Under the pieces are notes generated by a model. The model was not told the DNA's origin. It saw only the letters and a list, made by a program, of their open reading frames with translations, and ran no database searches. The translations under genes and the position numbers were made by a program. From Podaxis mareebaensis (taxonomy: Eukaryota; Basidiomycota; Agaricomycetes; Agaricales; Agaricaceae): a stretch of 64,000 nucleotides of DNA. The stretch covers positions 186,001-250,000 of the forward strand of contig JAEUWP010000601.1 in NCBI GenBank assembly GCA_018524725.1. Reading direction: 5' to 3'. Of the stretch, positions 36,358 through 46,804 are shown in pieces. Position 1 is the stretch's first letter. The number at the start of each line of letters is the position of its first letter.

Positions 36358-38736
36358 TTAGAACATATTAGCCAACTTGCTTGCAGCCTCCCTCGCATCC
36401 AATCGCGGCCTCGTCGGCTGAACACGCATCGACTGCGACATCTGATGCGGCCTGACTTGCGCCAGCGGGTCAAGCCCAGCACTGTGATGCTGGAATCCTG
36501 CGTGAGGTCTAGCTGGAGCTCCATGATATAGCGGAGACGCAGTCGCAGACCGTGGGACCGCGTCACTACGCAGGGGGTCAAAAGGTTGTGATCCCCCGGG
36601 CAGACTGGGAGTAGATGCGGACATGCTGGCGGATTGAGGATCCTGTAAGTGGGACGGTGCTGTAGGCTTAATGAACATCGACTTTGCACCGTCGGCGAAG
36701 CGGCCACCAAGAGGTGGTTCGTGGAGCGGTGACCTAAGTGTTGGGGGTCCGGCACTCGGTGATTGTGCAGGTGGTACGGGAGATTGGGTGGGCGTCTGGT
36801 TGACAGAGGGTGGGAGCGGTTGGGATTGCGGTGGTGCAGGCGTCGTGGTCGTTGATGTTGAATCAGGTACAAGAGGTTGAGGGGTGACAGCAGGGTTAGG
36901 TGGAGGACTAGATGTATTCAAGGGATCGGCCGGGGCCTGCGGTGACGGTTGTCGTTGTGCTGGGGCTGCAGGCTGGAGTGTTGGGTGTGAATTTGTGGAA
37001 GGGATTTGAGGAGCTGATAGGGGATCGGCAGAAAGAGGCGGCTTGAAGTTCGAGTGCGCAGGAGCACCTGCACTGAAGGAAGTAGGCGGTGGTGTTGATA
37101 AATGTGGTGGTGCGTGATGGAAGCCATTTGTGGGTTGCGCGACAGGTGCAGAGCGAGGATGATCATAATAATCTTCGAGAGGCGGTATGATCTTCGGCTT
37201 GGGTGGGCCGGCCATAGGAAGAACCTTCTTCGCAGCATTCGCAACGTCCGTTCTAAGAGCTTCCAACTCTTTTAAGAGTTGTTTCTCATACATAATCGAG
37301 GACCTTGCATGTTCTATGAGAGCCGTCGTGATGTCGTCATTAGCGTAACGGTTGTGGGTCTGAAGAGCACGGTGCAGATTCTGAGATATCCCTTCCGCTC
37401 TCTTCGCCAGTATTTGTTCATAACGGTCGGCCTAAGGAGATTTGTTTAATGATGGAAAATTCTAAGCGGTACATTCAACAACACACACCTCTTCCATATC
37501 CGCCAAAGCTTCATCGACCTTCTCTGGACGGATGTTAGAACTTGCTTTTAGGCGTTCTATGTGCCGGCGCTTGGATATAGTTGTCTTAACAGCGGCCTGG
37601 TATTCCTCCAAAACACCGGTACGCATCTGGAGCGTTTCTTTTGCCGACCGAGCATTCATTCCTTGATACCCAAGCGAGTCCGCTAAAATCACGCATTCAC
37701 TAATAGCCTGTGCGTGGTCTAGATCTGCAAGGCTATGCCAAGCCCGACCAATCTTGCGCAGTGCGTTCCCGAGAGGTGGATGAGCCTCCGTTGTTGCGAC
37801 GTTGATGAGCTTATTCCCCATTTCTGCATGTGCGCTGGCGAGGGCTGTATAGGGCGGTATGAATGTCTTTAGAGTGCATCCTTGGATTCCGGACGGTGTA
37901 CTAACTTTTGCGTGTAACAGCTAATTTATCCACTGCCTTTGCGGCGTCAAAGAATTGACCTTCCAACTTTGTTAACTCGAACCTGGCACGTTGAAGATCT
38001 TCATCCTCGTCGGGCACGTGTCGCCGGATGAGGCTGAACCCTGTGGAGGCTTTCTTTCGGGGTCTAGGAATAGGTTGATATCCGAAGTCGTTTTCGATGA
38101 ATGCGCGAACGTCTTCATCGTTGACGAGAATTGGATCTTCACAAACTCGAGTGATCCATCGTTGTAACATAATCTTCACGAGACGGTCATCCTCCTCATC
38201 AGTAGGCGCCGAGGTTTGTGCCAGGGGCAGCGCTGGGACGATGGTTTGTGGATTATTCTGAACGATGGATTCATAGAATTGTTGGAACTCGAGATACGAT
38301 CGTGACACGTTACGATAAGTGGTGCCAGTGAAGTTGGACAAATTGGTCTAGTTGCGCCGCATGTGAGTAGGCAACTTCGGTCCATGTTTTATCTACGGAC
38401 CTGCGCGTCAAACTTGACGAGAATATCCCGTCGGTTTCTGTCTAAGCCAGTAATTTTGACTTTCAGATATGGCTCCGGTCGTTCAAAGCTAGTTCCGTTA
38501 GAAGTTGTTATCTCTCTCGGAGATATAAGACCCGCTTCAGGCTGTCCATATATCTGAGGTTCTCTGCCATAGCGGCCTGGTGTTGGACCTCTGTCGGGAG
38601 TTGAGGTGCCTGGGGTTGGGGCTGGTCGGAGGTTGGGGATTGGAGAGCCTGGGGGACGAGGGGTTGTTGGCCATGGAGGGATGTCTGGATTCTCAGCACC
38701 ACGAAATGCAGCAGTTGAGTCGAGTGGGTCGAACAT
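36358..38736 (-). CDS. VPS17: Vps17-like PX-BAR sorting nexin of the retromer
   Basis: Vps17 forms a membrane-bending dimer with Vps5 and works with retromer in endosome-to-Golgi recycling. Exons 38736-38401, 38347-37906, 37844-37489 and 37431-36358 give 735 residues. The start MFDPLDSTAAF is followed by a Pro-rich leader, a PX domain at about 75-205 (YLKVKITGLDRN, RSYLEFQQFYESIVQNNP, ALPLAQTS, IMLQRWITRVCEDP) and a BAR domain at about 230-480 (ELTKLEGQFFDAAKAVDKL, NKLINVATTEAHPPLGNALR, SECVILADSLGY, YEQILAKRAEGI). The last ~250 residues are Pro/Ser-rich and disordered, ending in RLDAREAASKLANMF. It diverges from PEX14 with only 155 bp between the starts. Confidence 0.9.
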
Positions 38737-38891
38737 GGTCGTCTGCAGTGAAAAGCAAGGTCCTTCTCAGGGATACTATGCAGGCAGCTCTGCATTATGT
38801 AATTCAAATTCGCTGCAATGGAAGTATTCACGTGGATGGAGGTTATCTCGGGCTCGTTGGTCGACGTCGACGACAAAGCTGCCTTTTAATC
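38737..38891. promoter_or_regulatory. Bidirectional promoter region, VPS17 / PEX14
   Basis: Only 155 bp separate the two start codons, which face apart, so the 5' UTRs must be short or overlap. No TATA box is visible. The call rests on position. Confidence 0.5.
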
Positions 38892-40339
38892 ATGGCTGTC
38901 GACGACAAAACGCCAGAGACTAAAGTCAACGCCGTGCCTTCTGAACGAACAAATACACCTAATTCTTCCCCTAGCCCAGCAACATTACCAACTCCAGTAT
39001 CCGAAACACACACTCCCGTTCCTCCGAGTACCGAGGATAGGTCACTACTGCTTTCGAGGGCTCGCTCTTTCTTGCGATCCCCCCAAATTGCCAACCAAGA
39101 TGTCTTCGCAAAGCGACAGTTTCTTCGAGAAAAGGGCTTCCATGAACCTGAAATCGATTCTCTCCTACGGGACGCGGTGGGTGGTTGCTTCAGCGAGAAC
39201 AGAACTCGTACTAAGGCCTTGATTCAGCCTCCTTCGGCTCCCGTAGTTCCACCTCGCACATACCCACAACCTCCCCCCTCCAACCTTCCTAATCTCTTGT
39301 TAGGACTCTCAAGGGTCTTCTCCTGGCTAGCTGGCGGTTCTGCTCTCCTCGTATTCGTCTATTACGTGGGTCGGCCTTTGCACGGTGACGCTACCTGATT
39401 ATTGATCGGCACTTCTTAGCGCTTTCTTCTGCCTAGGATTACCCAGTCTTACATGGCGAGGCACTCCCTTAAGAGTCATCATCTCACCTTGATGCGACGG
39501 TTTACAACGTCTCTTTCTTCCTTCAAAGAAAGCCAAGCGGAAGCTTGGTCAATTTTTCCAAAGGCCGACCCCTGGAGAGAGCCGACAGGATATTCCAAAT
39601 ACTCCTCCGTTGACGACGTCACAAGCTCTTTTACTGACGGGGAAGAAGAATACGACGGGGTACCTCCCGTGACAATATTGCGCTGCGGCCTGGCAGATCT
39701 TACCAAAGGACAAGACGGTGAACAGAAGCCAACAACAGAGGAATTGTTCCGCTACCTAGAAGAGAAAATTCCTTGGCTTTTGTCAGATGACGGCTTAAAG
39801 TATGAGGTGAGGCTTCCGACGAAATTTGACACCTGATTTTCCTGACTGTTTCATTAGCAACGTCTTTGGGAAGTCCTTTCTTCATGCCCCCTTTTCACAG
39901 CGAGCCCTCCTTTAGCCTCGTCGTCAACAAGTCAAGCACCCCAGCCCCCCGCACGCTGGAGTTACTCACCCCCGCTCCCGCCCGATCCCTCTCCCGTGGT
40001 CAGGTCTTTGTCATCACTCAAGATATCTCTTCCCAAAGACCAGGCATCTAAACCCAGTGTCCTTCAGAATACGCTACAGACTTTATCTGAATTCACTGGA
40101 TACATCAGCACTCAAGTCTATATGCCCTACCGCCCCCCAACAAGCGGTGCCGGGATCGGTAGCAATTTGAACCCCGTTGAAGAGCAGTTACGCAGGGAAA
40201 TCCGCGCGCTTAAAGGGCTCGTGTTGAACAGGTGAGTGCATATGCGAGTTCCAACGTGAATATACTAACGCCGCGGCACAGGCGCTCATTCATGCCATCG
40301 GTAGCGCGTGCACCGACCTTACTAGCTTCAACACCATAG
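38892..40339 (+). CDS. PEX14: Peroxisomal membrane docking protein peroxin-14
   Basis: Pex14 docks the Pex5/Pex7 import receptors at the peroxisome membrane. Exons 38892-39365, 39420-39806, 39858-40231 and 40282-40339 give 430 residues. The conserved N-terminal receptor-binding helix bundle is at about 53-95 (RARSFLRSPQIANQDVFAKR, FLREKGFHEPEIDSLL). A hydrophobic segment (NLLLGLSRVFSWLAGGSALL) crosses the membrane. The exon 1-2 join gives VFVYYRFLLPRITQSYMA in frame; without it the protein would end at 39398. The C-terminal half holds KGQDGEQKPTTEELFRYLEE and NPVEEQLRREIRALKGLVLN. Exons 2-4 occur a second time, broken, at 43077-43977. Confidence 0.92.
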
Positions 40340-40678
40340 GCATGCCATTAACAGTACATATTAACATTAACGTAGTTACCCCGATACAGCCGCAACGCAC
40401 CGGGACTGACAAATGCACTTTTCCGAAATTGCTGTTAAAATTGAAGCTCGAGGTCAGCAGCGTCCATTCCAACTAAACAACAAGTCAGCGCAGGACACAG
40501 GTTCTTGCGCCTTTGGAACATACGTCCGGGTGACGGTGTCATCAGGCGATAAATGCTATTACGGATAACCCTGTTATCTCGCTTTTCCGTTTCTTTTTTT
40601 TTTTCTTTGCACAGGTCTCTGCTATTCCTGATAACCGAATCCTGCCGTTCACTGTCGGTGATGCTATTGGCTTTATCT

Positions 40679-40686
40679 TATAAAAG
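40679..40686 (+). promoter_or_regulatory. TATA-like box of the small cysteine-rich gene, copy 1
   Basis: TATAAAAG lies 81 bp upstream of the ATG at 40767. Copy 2 keeps CTATAAAGG at the equivalent place. Confidence 0.5.
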
Positions 40687-40766
40687 AGGGCAGAAAGGAC
40701 TTTTTCCCCGCATCCTTCACTGTCAGCATTACTCACTGTAACTCAACGCACATCCTACTCCAACAC

Positions 40767-40995
40767 ATGGCCCTCATAACTCGCAAATCGTTCAACCGCC
40801 CCTGCGTATGTTCTTCACTCATTTTTGCTGTAGTCCACCTCCTTACCTTAGCCACAGAAGGAGGCCTGCCTAGATTGTACCAAGAAGGGAATCAAGTAAG
40901 GTCTTTTCCCATCCTTCTCCTTATGTTCACTCACCACATCTTGCAGATGCAACTGTGAATCGAAACGCCGTTCCTACTCGAACCAAGACTTTTGA
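40767..40995 (+). CDS. Small cysteine-rich protein, copy 1 (43 residues, unknown)
   Basis: I do not recognise this gene. Exons 40767-40805, 40852-40895 and 40947-40995 join in frame, with GTATGT and GTAAGG donors and TAG and CAG acceptors. The product starts MALITRKSFNRPC and continues with CLDC, KKGIK, CNC, ESKRRSYS. The C-x2-C...KC-x-C pattern resembles the first half of a fungal Zn2Cys6 finger, but no second half follows. The duplicate at 44455-44656 keeps the four key cysteines and the basic tail although much of the rest differs. A TATA-like box lies 81 bp upstream. Retention of the cysteines in both copies suggests a real gene; it could still be a chance frame in spacer DNA. Confidence 0.4.
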
Positions 40996-41889
40996 GAGTG
41001 GTGAGCGCTCGGAAAAAGACACGGCCTCGTTTGTGAGTCCGGCTATCCCGGGGCTTTAATAGCAAACCTCATACCAGGATCTCCTAGCTCTGAATCTTCT
41101 AGTCTTTTTGGCTTCATGAACCTTCGGAAGTCGTGCTCACGCTGCATTTGTCTCGTCACTTTTCTTCATGCCTGTTCAAGGTTGCGCAATTTCCCCATCT
41201 GTAGCTTTAGTTCTCTTGCTTTCTCACCACGGTGCTTTCGATTACTGTCTTCTTGCTTTTACGATCTCTTTGGGTTCCTTAGAGCACCTAATGTGGCTTA
41301 TTTGTACTATTTTTTGTGCGTATACCTGAAGAACCTTTGGCATAGACTTTTCTCTTTAATTGCTTGTAGCTTTGGACCTAGTTAGTCTTTGCATTAAGTT
41401 TGGCGGCCGTCCCACAATAAGCTTTGAGGCTATGTGCGGGTGTCAAAGCATTAAGGGCATGGATTCATGTAATTTCCTTGCTTGGCAAGGTTTCTTCACC
41501 CCCTATAATTCCATCAATCCGTCTCATCGCGCACACAAGTACAAACAGTCCTTTACCTATCTTATTTCCGACCACAGGTAACCAAATGGCAAACACTGCC
41601 AAGCAAGGGACGAAGTCGACACTTCTAGTTAACAAAGTGACGACCTTGGCTAGTACTATGTTTGCAGCGTTCGACCTTGTTGGAGCCCGATTCAACAGCC
41701 AAATACGACATGGATGCATATCACGCCTGCCACTGAGCTTGCCCACACTCCCACAGATCTAGCACACAACTACACCTCAGGTGCTCATCTGATTGGCAAC
41801 CCACGCGGACGGGAACTCGGCACAACGCAAAAACTCTTTTACACTCGCAATTTCGTCATCGATAAACAGCAAACCACGGGAATCCCAGT
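40996..41889. other. Spacer of duplication copy 1
   Basis: About 890 bp between the small cysteine-rich gene and the broken tRNase Z. Open frames such as 41424-41762 lack motifs. Around 41470-41690 copy 1 carries sequence without a counterpart in copy 2, accounting for much of the length difference. Confidence 0.5.
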
Positions 41890-43073
41890 ATGACGACAAC
41901 GGCGCCCTGTACTATGGCTAATGTTGGAAGCGGAACTGGGAACAAAAACATGGCTGAAAACCGTTGGAACTCTGAACATTACATTCCTCGGGATGGCGTC
42001 CGCCCAGCCTTCAACAACAAGAAACCACTCCTCATTGGCATTACGACTCGGAGGAGATGTGTGGCTATTCGATTGCGGTGAAACCACCCAGCACCAGATC
42101 CAAAGGTCAAAGACTGTCAACCTGGGGAAAATCAAGAAGATACTCACCACGCATGCGCCGGTATGTGTGCGGTTCACAAAACTTCTCTCCGATTTACGTG
42201 GCGCAGAGTTCCTGCGCCGATACTCCATGTCGTTCGGGTTACTAACGGAAACGTGTTTCTTAGGTGACCATATCTTTGGGTTCAAGCCTCTTCTCGCGAG
42301 TTGCATGAATGGGGCTAGGGGTACAGCAGAAGGAATTGAAGACCCACGAACTCACACAAATGCCTCTGGACTTGCAAGTCCAATTCAGTCACAATGAACT
42401 TCTCGTTTTCATCGTTGACCCCTGCGGGCACAGCCGTTGGAAATTTACGGGCCTCTTGGCACGCGAGCATTCATTCGGACGGCACTATTCTACACGCATA
42501 CCAATCTTGACGGGACATACGTTGTTCATGAACTGCGGTTCCCACCTGGCCCTCAGACGGGCGACTTTACTGCTGTTTCGCGGCTACCCCTTGAACTGGA
42601 AGGTCGTAATATTAGGCAAGTTGACGGAATATGGGAAGACATCTATAAAGATGCTGTAACCCCAGTGTCGGCGGCACCGATTCAACATTCCGTACCCTGC
42701 GTCGGGTATGTGGTGAATGAAGCGCCCATTCCTGGAAAAATCGATCCCCAAAAGTGCATCCTCGACATCAAAAGGACTAATATACCAATGTCCGTGATGC
42801 GGCAATTACAGCAAGGGCTTTCTGTCGAGTTGTCTGATGGTACAATTCTACAAGGACCGCCACGAAGGAAAGGACGCAAGCTTGTCGTTCTTGGTGATGC
42901 ATACGACCCCTCGCCAATTGCACCGCTTGTATATGATGCAGATCTGCTGATACATGAAGCCACGAATGCTTATCTTCCCGGAATAGATCCCGATACAAAG
43001 GAAACCGACACATATGAAACAGTCGAGGAGCGGGCTAAATCAGGGGGCCATTCCGCGCTTCAAACCGCCGGTG
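41890..43073 (+). pseudogene. Broken duplicate of the tRNase Z gene (3' truncated, frameshifted)
   Basis: This aligns with the intact gene at 45410-46777. Compared with that copy it has one extra base near 41955-41970, just before the conserved start of the catalytic fold, and lacks one base near 42157-42162, inside the HxHxDH zinc motif, so the second histidine is lost. It stops matching at 43073, where PEX14 intron sequence begins; the last ~60 codons, including the NHFSSRY region, are missing. The middle ([13 protein letters not shown] through GHS) is still open. It cannot encode an active enzyme. A transcript could read through into the PEX14 fragment and end at a stop near 43128. Confidence 0.88.
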
Positions 43074-43076
43074 TAG

Positions 43077-43977
43077 CGCTTCCTTTTGCCTCGGATTGCG
43101 CAATCTTACATGGCGAGGCACCCCCCTAGGAGTCATCATCTCACTTTGATGCGACGGCTTACAACGTCTCCTTCTTCCTTCAAGGAAAGCCAAGCGGAAG
43201 CTTGGTCCATTTTGCCAAAGGCCGACCACTGGAGAGAGCCAACAAGATGTTCCAAATATTCCTCCGTTGGCGGCGTCACAAGTTCTTTCACTGACGAGGA
43301 AGCACAGTACGGCGGGGTACCCCCGTGACAATATTGCGCTGCGGCCTGGCAGACCTTACCAAAGGACAAGACGGTGAACAAAAGCCAACAACAGAGGAAT
43401 TGTTCCGCTACCTAGAAGAGAAAATTCCTTGGCTTTTGTCAGATGACGGCTTAAAGTATGAGGTGAGGCTTCCGACGAAATTTGACACCTGATTTTCCTG
43501 ACTGTTTCATTAGCAACGTCTTTGGGAAGTCCTTTCTTCATGCCCCCTTTTTACAACGAACCCTCCGTTAGCCCTGCCATCAACAAGTCAAGCACCCCAG
43601 CCTCCTACACGCTGGAGTTACTCAACCCCGCTCCCGCCCGATCCCTCTCCCGTGGTCAAGCCTTTGTTATCGCTTGAGATATCCCTTCCCAAAGGCCAGG
43701 CATCTAAACCCAGTATCCTTCAGAATACGCTACAGACTTTATCTGAATCCACTGGGTACATCAGCACCCCCGATCTACATGCCCTACCGCTGCCCAACAG
43801 GCGGTGCCAGCATTGGTAGCAATTTGAGCCCTGTTGAAAAGCAGTTGCGCAGGGAGATCCGTGAGCTTAAGGGGCTTATTTTAAACAGGTGAGTGCAAAA
43901 CGTGAGCTCCGCGGCACAGGCGCTCATTCATGCCATCAGTACCGTGTGCACCGACTTCACTAACTTCAATACCATAG
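43077..43977 (+). pseudogene. Partial PEX14 duplicate (exons 2-4 only, frameshifted)
   Basis: It matches PEX14 from the first base of exon 2 to the stop codon of exon 4. The promoter and exon 1, with the receptor-binding and membrane parts, are absent. One base is missing near 43320-43325 relative to intact PEX14, giving a stop right after VPP, and one base is gained near 43767-43772 in exon 3. Splice sites of introns 2 and 3 are still present. It is a dead fragment. Confidence 0.9.
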
Positions 43978-44356
43978 GCATGTCATTAGCACCACATTTT
44001 GACATTAACATAGTTGCCCCGCTGTAGCCGCAACCACATTTGCTTTGCGCCGGGACTGACAAATGCACTTTCCGAAACTGCTGTTAAAATTTGAAGCTCC
44101 AGATCAGCAGCGTCCATTCCAACCAAACGAAGTCATCCAGGGCACTGGTTCTTGCGCCTTTGGAGCATACCTCTGAGTCACGACGTTACTAGGCGACAAA
44201 TGCTATTGCGCATAACCCGTTTAATCGCTCTTCCTGTTTGTTTCCCTTTCGCATTGCACAGGCTTTTTCCTGCTCCTGGGTTCGACTTGGCTCGTGCTGT
44301 GGTCCCGGCTATTCATGCCCTGTCCGTCGCTCTCTACGATGCTATTGACCTTACAC

Positions 44357-44364
44357 TATAAAGG
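44357..44364 (+). promoter_or_regulatory. TATA-like box of the small cysteine-rich gene, copy 2
   Basis: CTATAAAGG lies roughly 95 bp upstream of the ATG at 44455, at the same relative place as TATAAAAG in copy 1. Confidence 0.45.
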
Positions 44365-44454
44365 GGAGGGAGGGGCATCTGAGGGGCTTTCTTCATCATC
44401 AGCTTCACCGTAAACTGTACTCAGTATTACTCAATTCTCTTCCTACTCCGAAAT

Positions 44455-44656
44455 ATGTTCATGGCTCGCAAATTCTTCAAGCGCCCCTGCATGTATTCTT
44501 CACCTCCTTCCTTTAGCCAACAGAGGAGGTTCTGCCCACGCTGCAACAAAGACGAATCCAGGTAAAGTCTTTCCCCATCCTTCTTTCTCCTCACGCTCAC
44601 TCACCATGTTTTGCAGATGCAAGTGTGAGAAAAAACATCGTTCCCGCTCGAACTAA
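44455..44656 (+). CDS. Small cysteine-rich protein, copy 2 (48 residues, unknown)
   Basis: Exons 44455-44561 and 44617-44656 join in frame to a product that begins MFMARKFFKRPCMYSS and ends with CPRCNKDES, RRCKCEKKHRSRSN. The cysteine spacing C-x2-C...C-x-C and the basic tail are shared with copy 1, as is the second intron. The first intron of copy 1 is not needed here: its donor GTATG has become ATGTA and the sequence reads through as coding. Function unknown. A short basic, zinc-binding peptide is the best structural reading. Confidence 0.4.
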
Positions 44657-45409
44657 GGGTTTGAGAGCGGTGAGCGTTCGGCAAAAGCATAGCCTTGTTT
44701 GTGAGTCCGAATATACAGCAAACTTCATACCAAGATCTCTTAGCTTTGAATCTCCTAGCCATTTTGCCTCATGGACCTTCGGGGTTGTGCTTGCGCCGTA
44801 TTTTTCTCTTCAATTTTCTCCGTGCCCGTCCAAGATTGCGTGATCTCCTCATTTGTGTAGCTTTAGTTCCCTTGCTCTCTCGTCACGGTGCTTTCGATGA
44901 CTGTCTCCTTGCTTTCTATGATCTTTGGTCTCCTTGAATCACCTGTTAATCTGGTTATTTGTGCTTTTTTCCTTCTGCGTATACCCCAAGAGCCCTAGAC
45001 ATAGACTTTTTTCGTTAGTTATCTGTAGCTTTGAATCCGATTAATCTTTGCATTGAATTTGGCAGCTGTTTCACAATAAGCTGTGAGGCTATGCGTTGGT
45101 ATCAAAGCATTAGGGGCATTGGTACGTGCCTCGGAAGTGCCGACCCTGGCCGCTACTATGTTTGCGGACCTTTTTGGGGTTTGACTCAACAGCCAAATAC
45201 GACTTGGCATGCATGTCATGCCTCTCACCGAGCTTGCTCATAGTTCCTTTCACCGTGTTTTCACACTCACAGACCTAGCACACGGCTACACGTCAAGTGC
45301 TCATTTGACCGGCATTTCACGCGGACGGAACACCGTCGGCAAAACGCAAAAAGTCTTTTACACTCGCAATTCCATCATCGATAAACAGCCAAACCACGGG
45401 AATCCCAGT
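44657..45409. other. Spacer of duplication copy 2
   Basis: About 750 bp upstream of the intact tRNase Z. A frame in phase with tRNase Z is open from 45209, so the enzyme might have a longer N terminus. The counterpart in copy 1 is interrupted, so the open frame is not evidence on its own. Confidence 0.45.
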
Positions 45410-46777
45410 ATGACATCAAAGGTACCCTATACTATGGCTGATGTTGGGAGCAAAGTTGGGAACAAAAACATGGCTGAAATCATTGGGACTCTGAGCATTA
45501 CATTCCTCGGGACGGCGTCCGCCCAGCCTTCAACAACAAGAAACCACTCCTCATTGGCATTACGACTCGGAGGAGATGTGTGGCTATTCGATTGCGGTGA
45601 AGCCACTCAGCACCAGATCCAAAGGTCAAAGACTGTCAAGATGGGGAAAATCAGGAAGATATTCATCACACATACGCACGGTATGTTGCGGTTCACAAAA
45701 CTTCTCTCCGATTTACGTGGCGCAGAGTTCCTGCACCGATACTCCATGTCGTTCGGGCTACTAACGGAAACATGTTTTCTAGGTGACCATATCTTTGGGG
45801 TCAAGCCTCTTCTCGCGAGTTGCATGAATGGGGCTGGGGGTACAGCAGAAGGAACTGAAGACCCACGAACTCACACAAATGCTTCCGGACCTGTAAGTCT
45901 AATTCAGTCACAATGAACTTCTCGTTTTCATCGTTGACCCCTGCGGGCACAGCCGTTGGAAATTTACGGGCCTCTTGGCACGCGAGCATTCATTCGGACG
46001 GCGCTATTCTACACGCATACCAATCTTGACGGGACGTACGTTGTTCATGAACTACGGTTCCCATCCGACCCTCAGATGGGCGACTTTACTGCTGTTTCGC
46101 GGCTACCATTTGAATTGGAAGGTCGTAATATTAGGCAAGTTGACGGAATATGGGAAGACATCTATAAAGATGCTGTAGTCTCAGTGTCGGCGGCACCGAT
46201 TCAGCATTCCGTACCCTGCATCGGGTATGTGGTGAACGAGGCACCAATTCCTGGAAAAATAGATCCTCAAAAGTACATTCCCGACATCAAAAGGACTAAT
46301 ACACCAATGTCCGTGATGCGGCAATTACAGCAAGGGCTTTCTGTCGAGTTGTCTGATGGTACAATTCTACAAGGGCCGGCGCGAAGGAAAGGACGCAAGC
46401 TTGTTATTCTTGGTGATACGTACGACCCCTCGCCAATTGCACCGCTTGCATATGATGCAGATCTGCTGATACATGAAGCCACGAATGCTTATCTTCCCGG
46501 AATAGATCCCAATACAAAGGAAACCGACACATATGAAACAGTCGAGGAGCGGGCTAAATCAAGGGGCCATTCCACGCCTCAAATGGCTGGTGCATTTGCG
46601 AAGCAGATACGCGCCAAGAAGCTCATTCTCAACCATTTTTCTTCTCGGTACCCGGGTGATGACTCGGAGGATAGCAGAAAAATCATGGAGGCTATTGGCA
46701 ATCTAGCTGCAGGAGAGTATGGACAAAATGTAACCTGTGCCAGGGATTTCATGAGTTTTGATGTACCGCGTACTTAG
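45410..46777 (+). CDS. Short-form ribonuclease Z (tRNase Z)
   Basis: tRNase Z removes the 3' trailer of precursor tRNAs. Exons 45410-45680, 45783-45892 and 45953-46777 give 401 residues. The metallo-beta-lactamase fold starts [20 protein letters not shown]; the zinc motif HTHGDH is complete and is split by intron 1 (THTHG|DHIFG). [15 protein letters not shown] and the late ligands in [22 protein letters not shown] and [14 protein letters not shown], then [10 protein letters not shown], are all present. Length and layout fit the short ELAC1-like form. ATGs at 45434 and 45470 are alternative starts; 45470 would begin [15 protein letters not shown], close to the usual family start. It converges on THOC7 with only 27 bp between the stops. 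Confidence 0.9.
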
Positions 46778-46804
46778 GAATGACTCACATAACGGAATAC
46801 AGCA

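Larger units (their letters stand above)
39417..43073. repeat. Tandem segmental duplication, copy 1 (3,657 bp)
   Basis: This unit runs from the last bases of PEX14 intron 1 (TAG acceptor) to a point inside a tRNase Z coding exon. It contains PEX14 exons 2-4, a spacer with a small cysteine-rich gene, and a 3'-truncated tRNase Z. The following unit repeats it in the same orientation. The offset is 3,657 bp at the PEX14 end and 3,519 bp at the tRNase Z end, so the copies differ by about 138 bp net in the spacer. Confidence 0.92.
43074..46592. repeat. Tandem segmental duplication, copy 2 (3,519 bp)
   Basis: This is the second direct copy. It begins with the acceptor end of PEX14 intron 1 and runs to the position in tRNase Z where copy 1 breaks off. 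Sequence after 46592 (the rest of tRNase Z) and before 39417 (PEX14 exon 1) is single-copy, which fixes both breakpoints. Confidence 0.92.

Noticed and set aside
39366..39398. PEX14 ending at the TGA at 39398 as a 168-residue protein
   Set aside because: Splicing 39365 to 39420 gives YY|RFLLPRITQSYMA in frame with the conserved C-terminal half, so the stop is intronic.
45209..45409. N-terminal extension of tRNase Z from the ATG at 45209
   Set aside because: The frame is open, but the duplicate copy is not open there and family members begin near SITFLGT, so a start at 45410-45470 is preferred.
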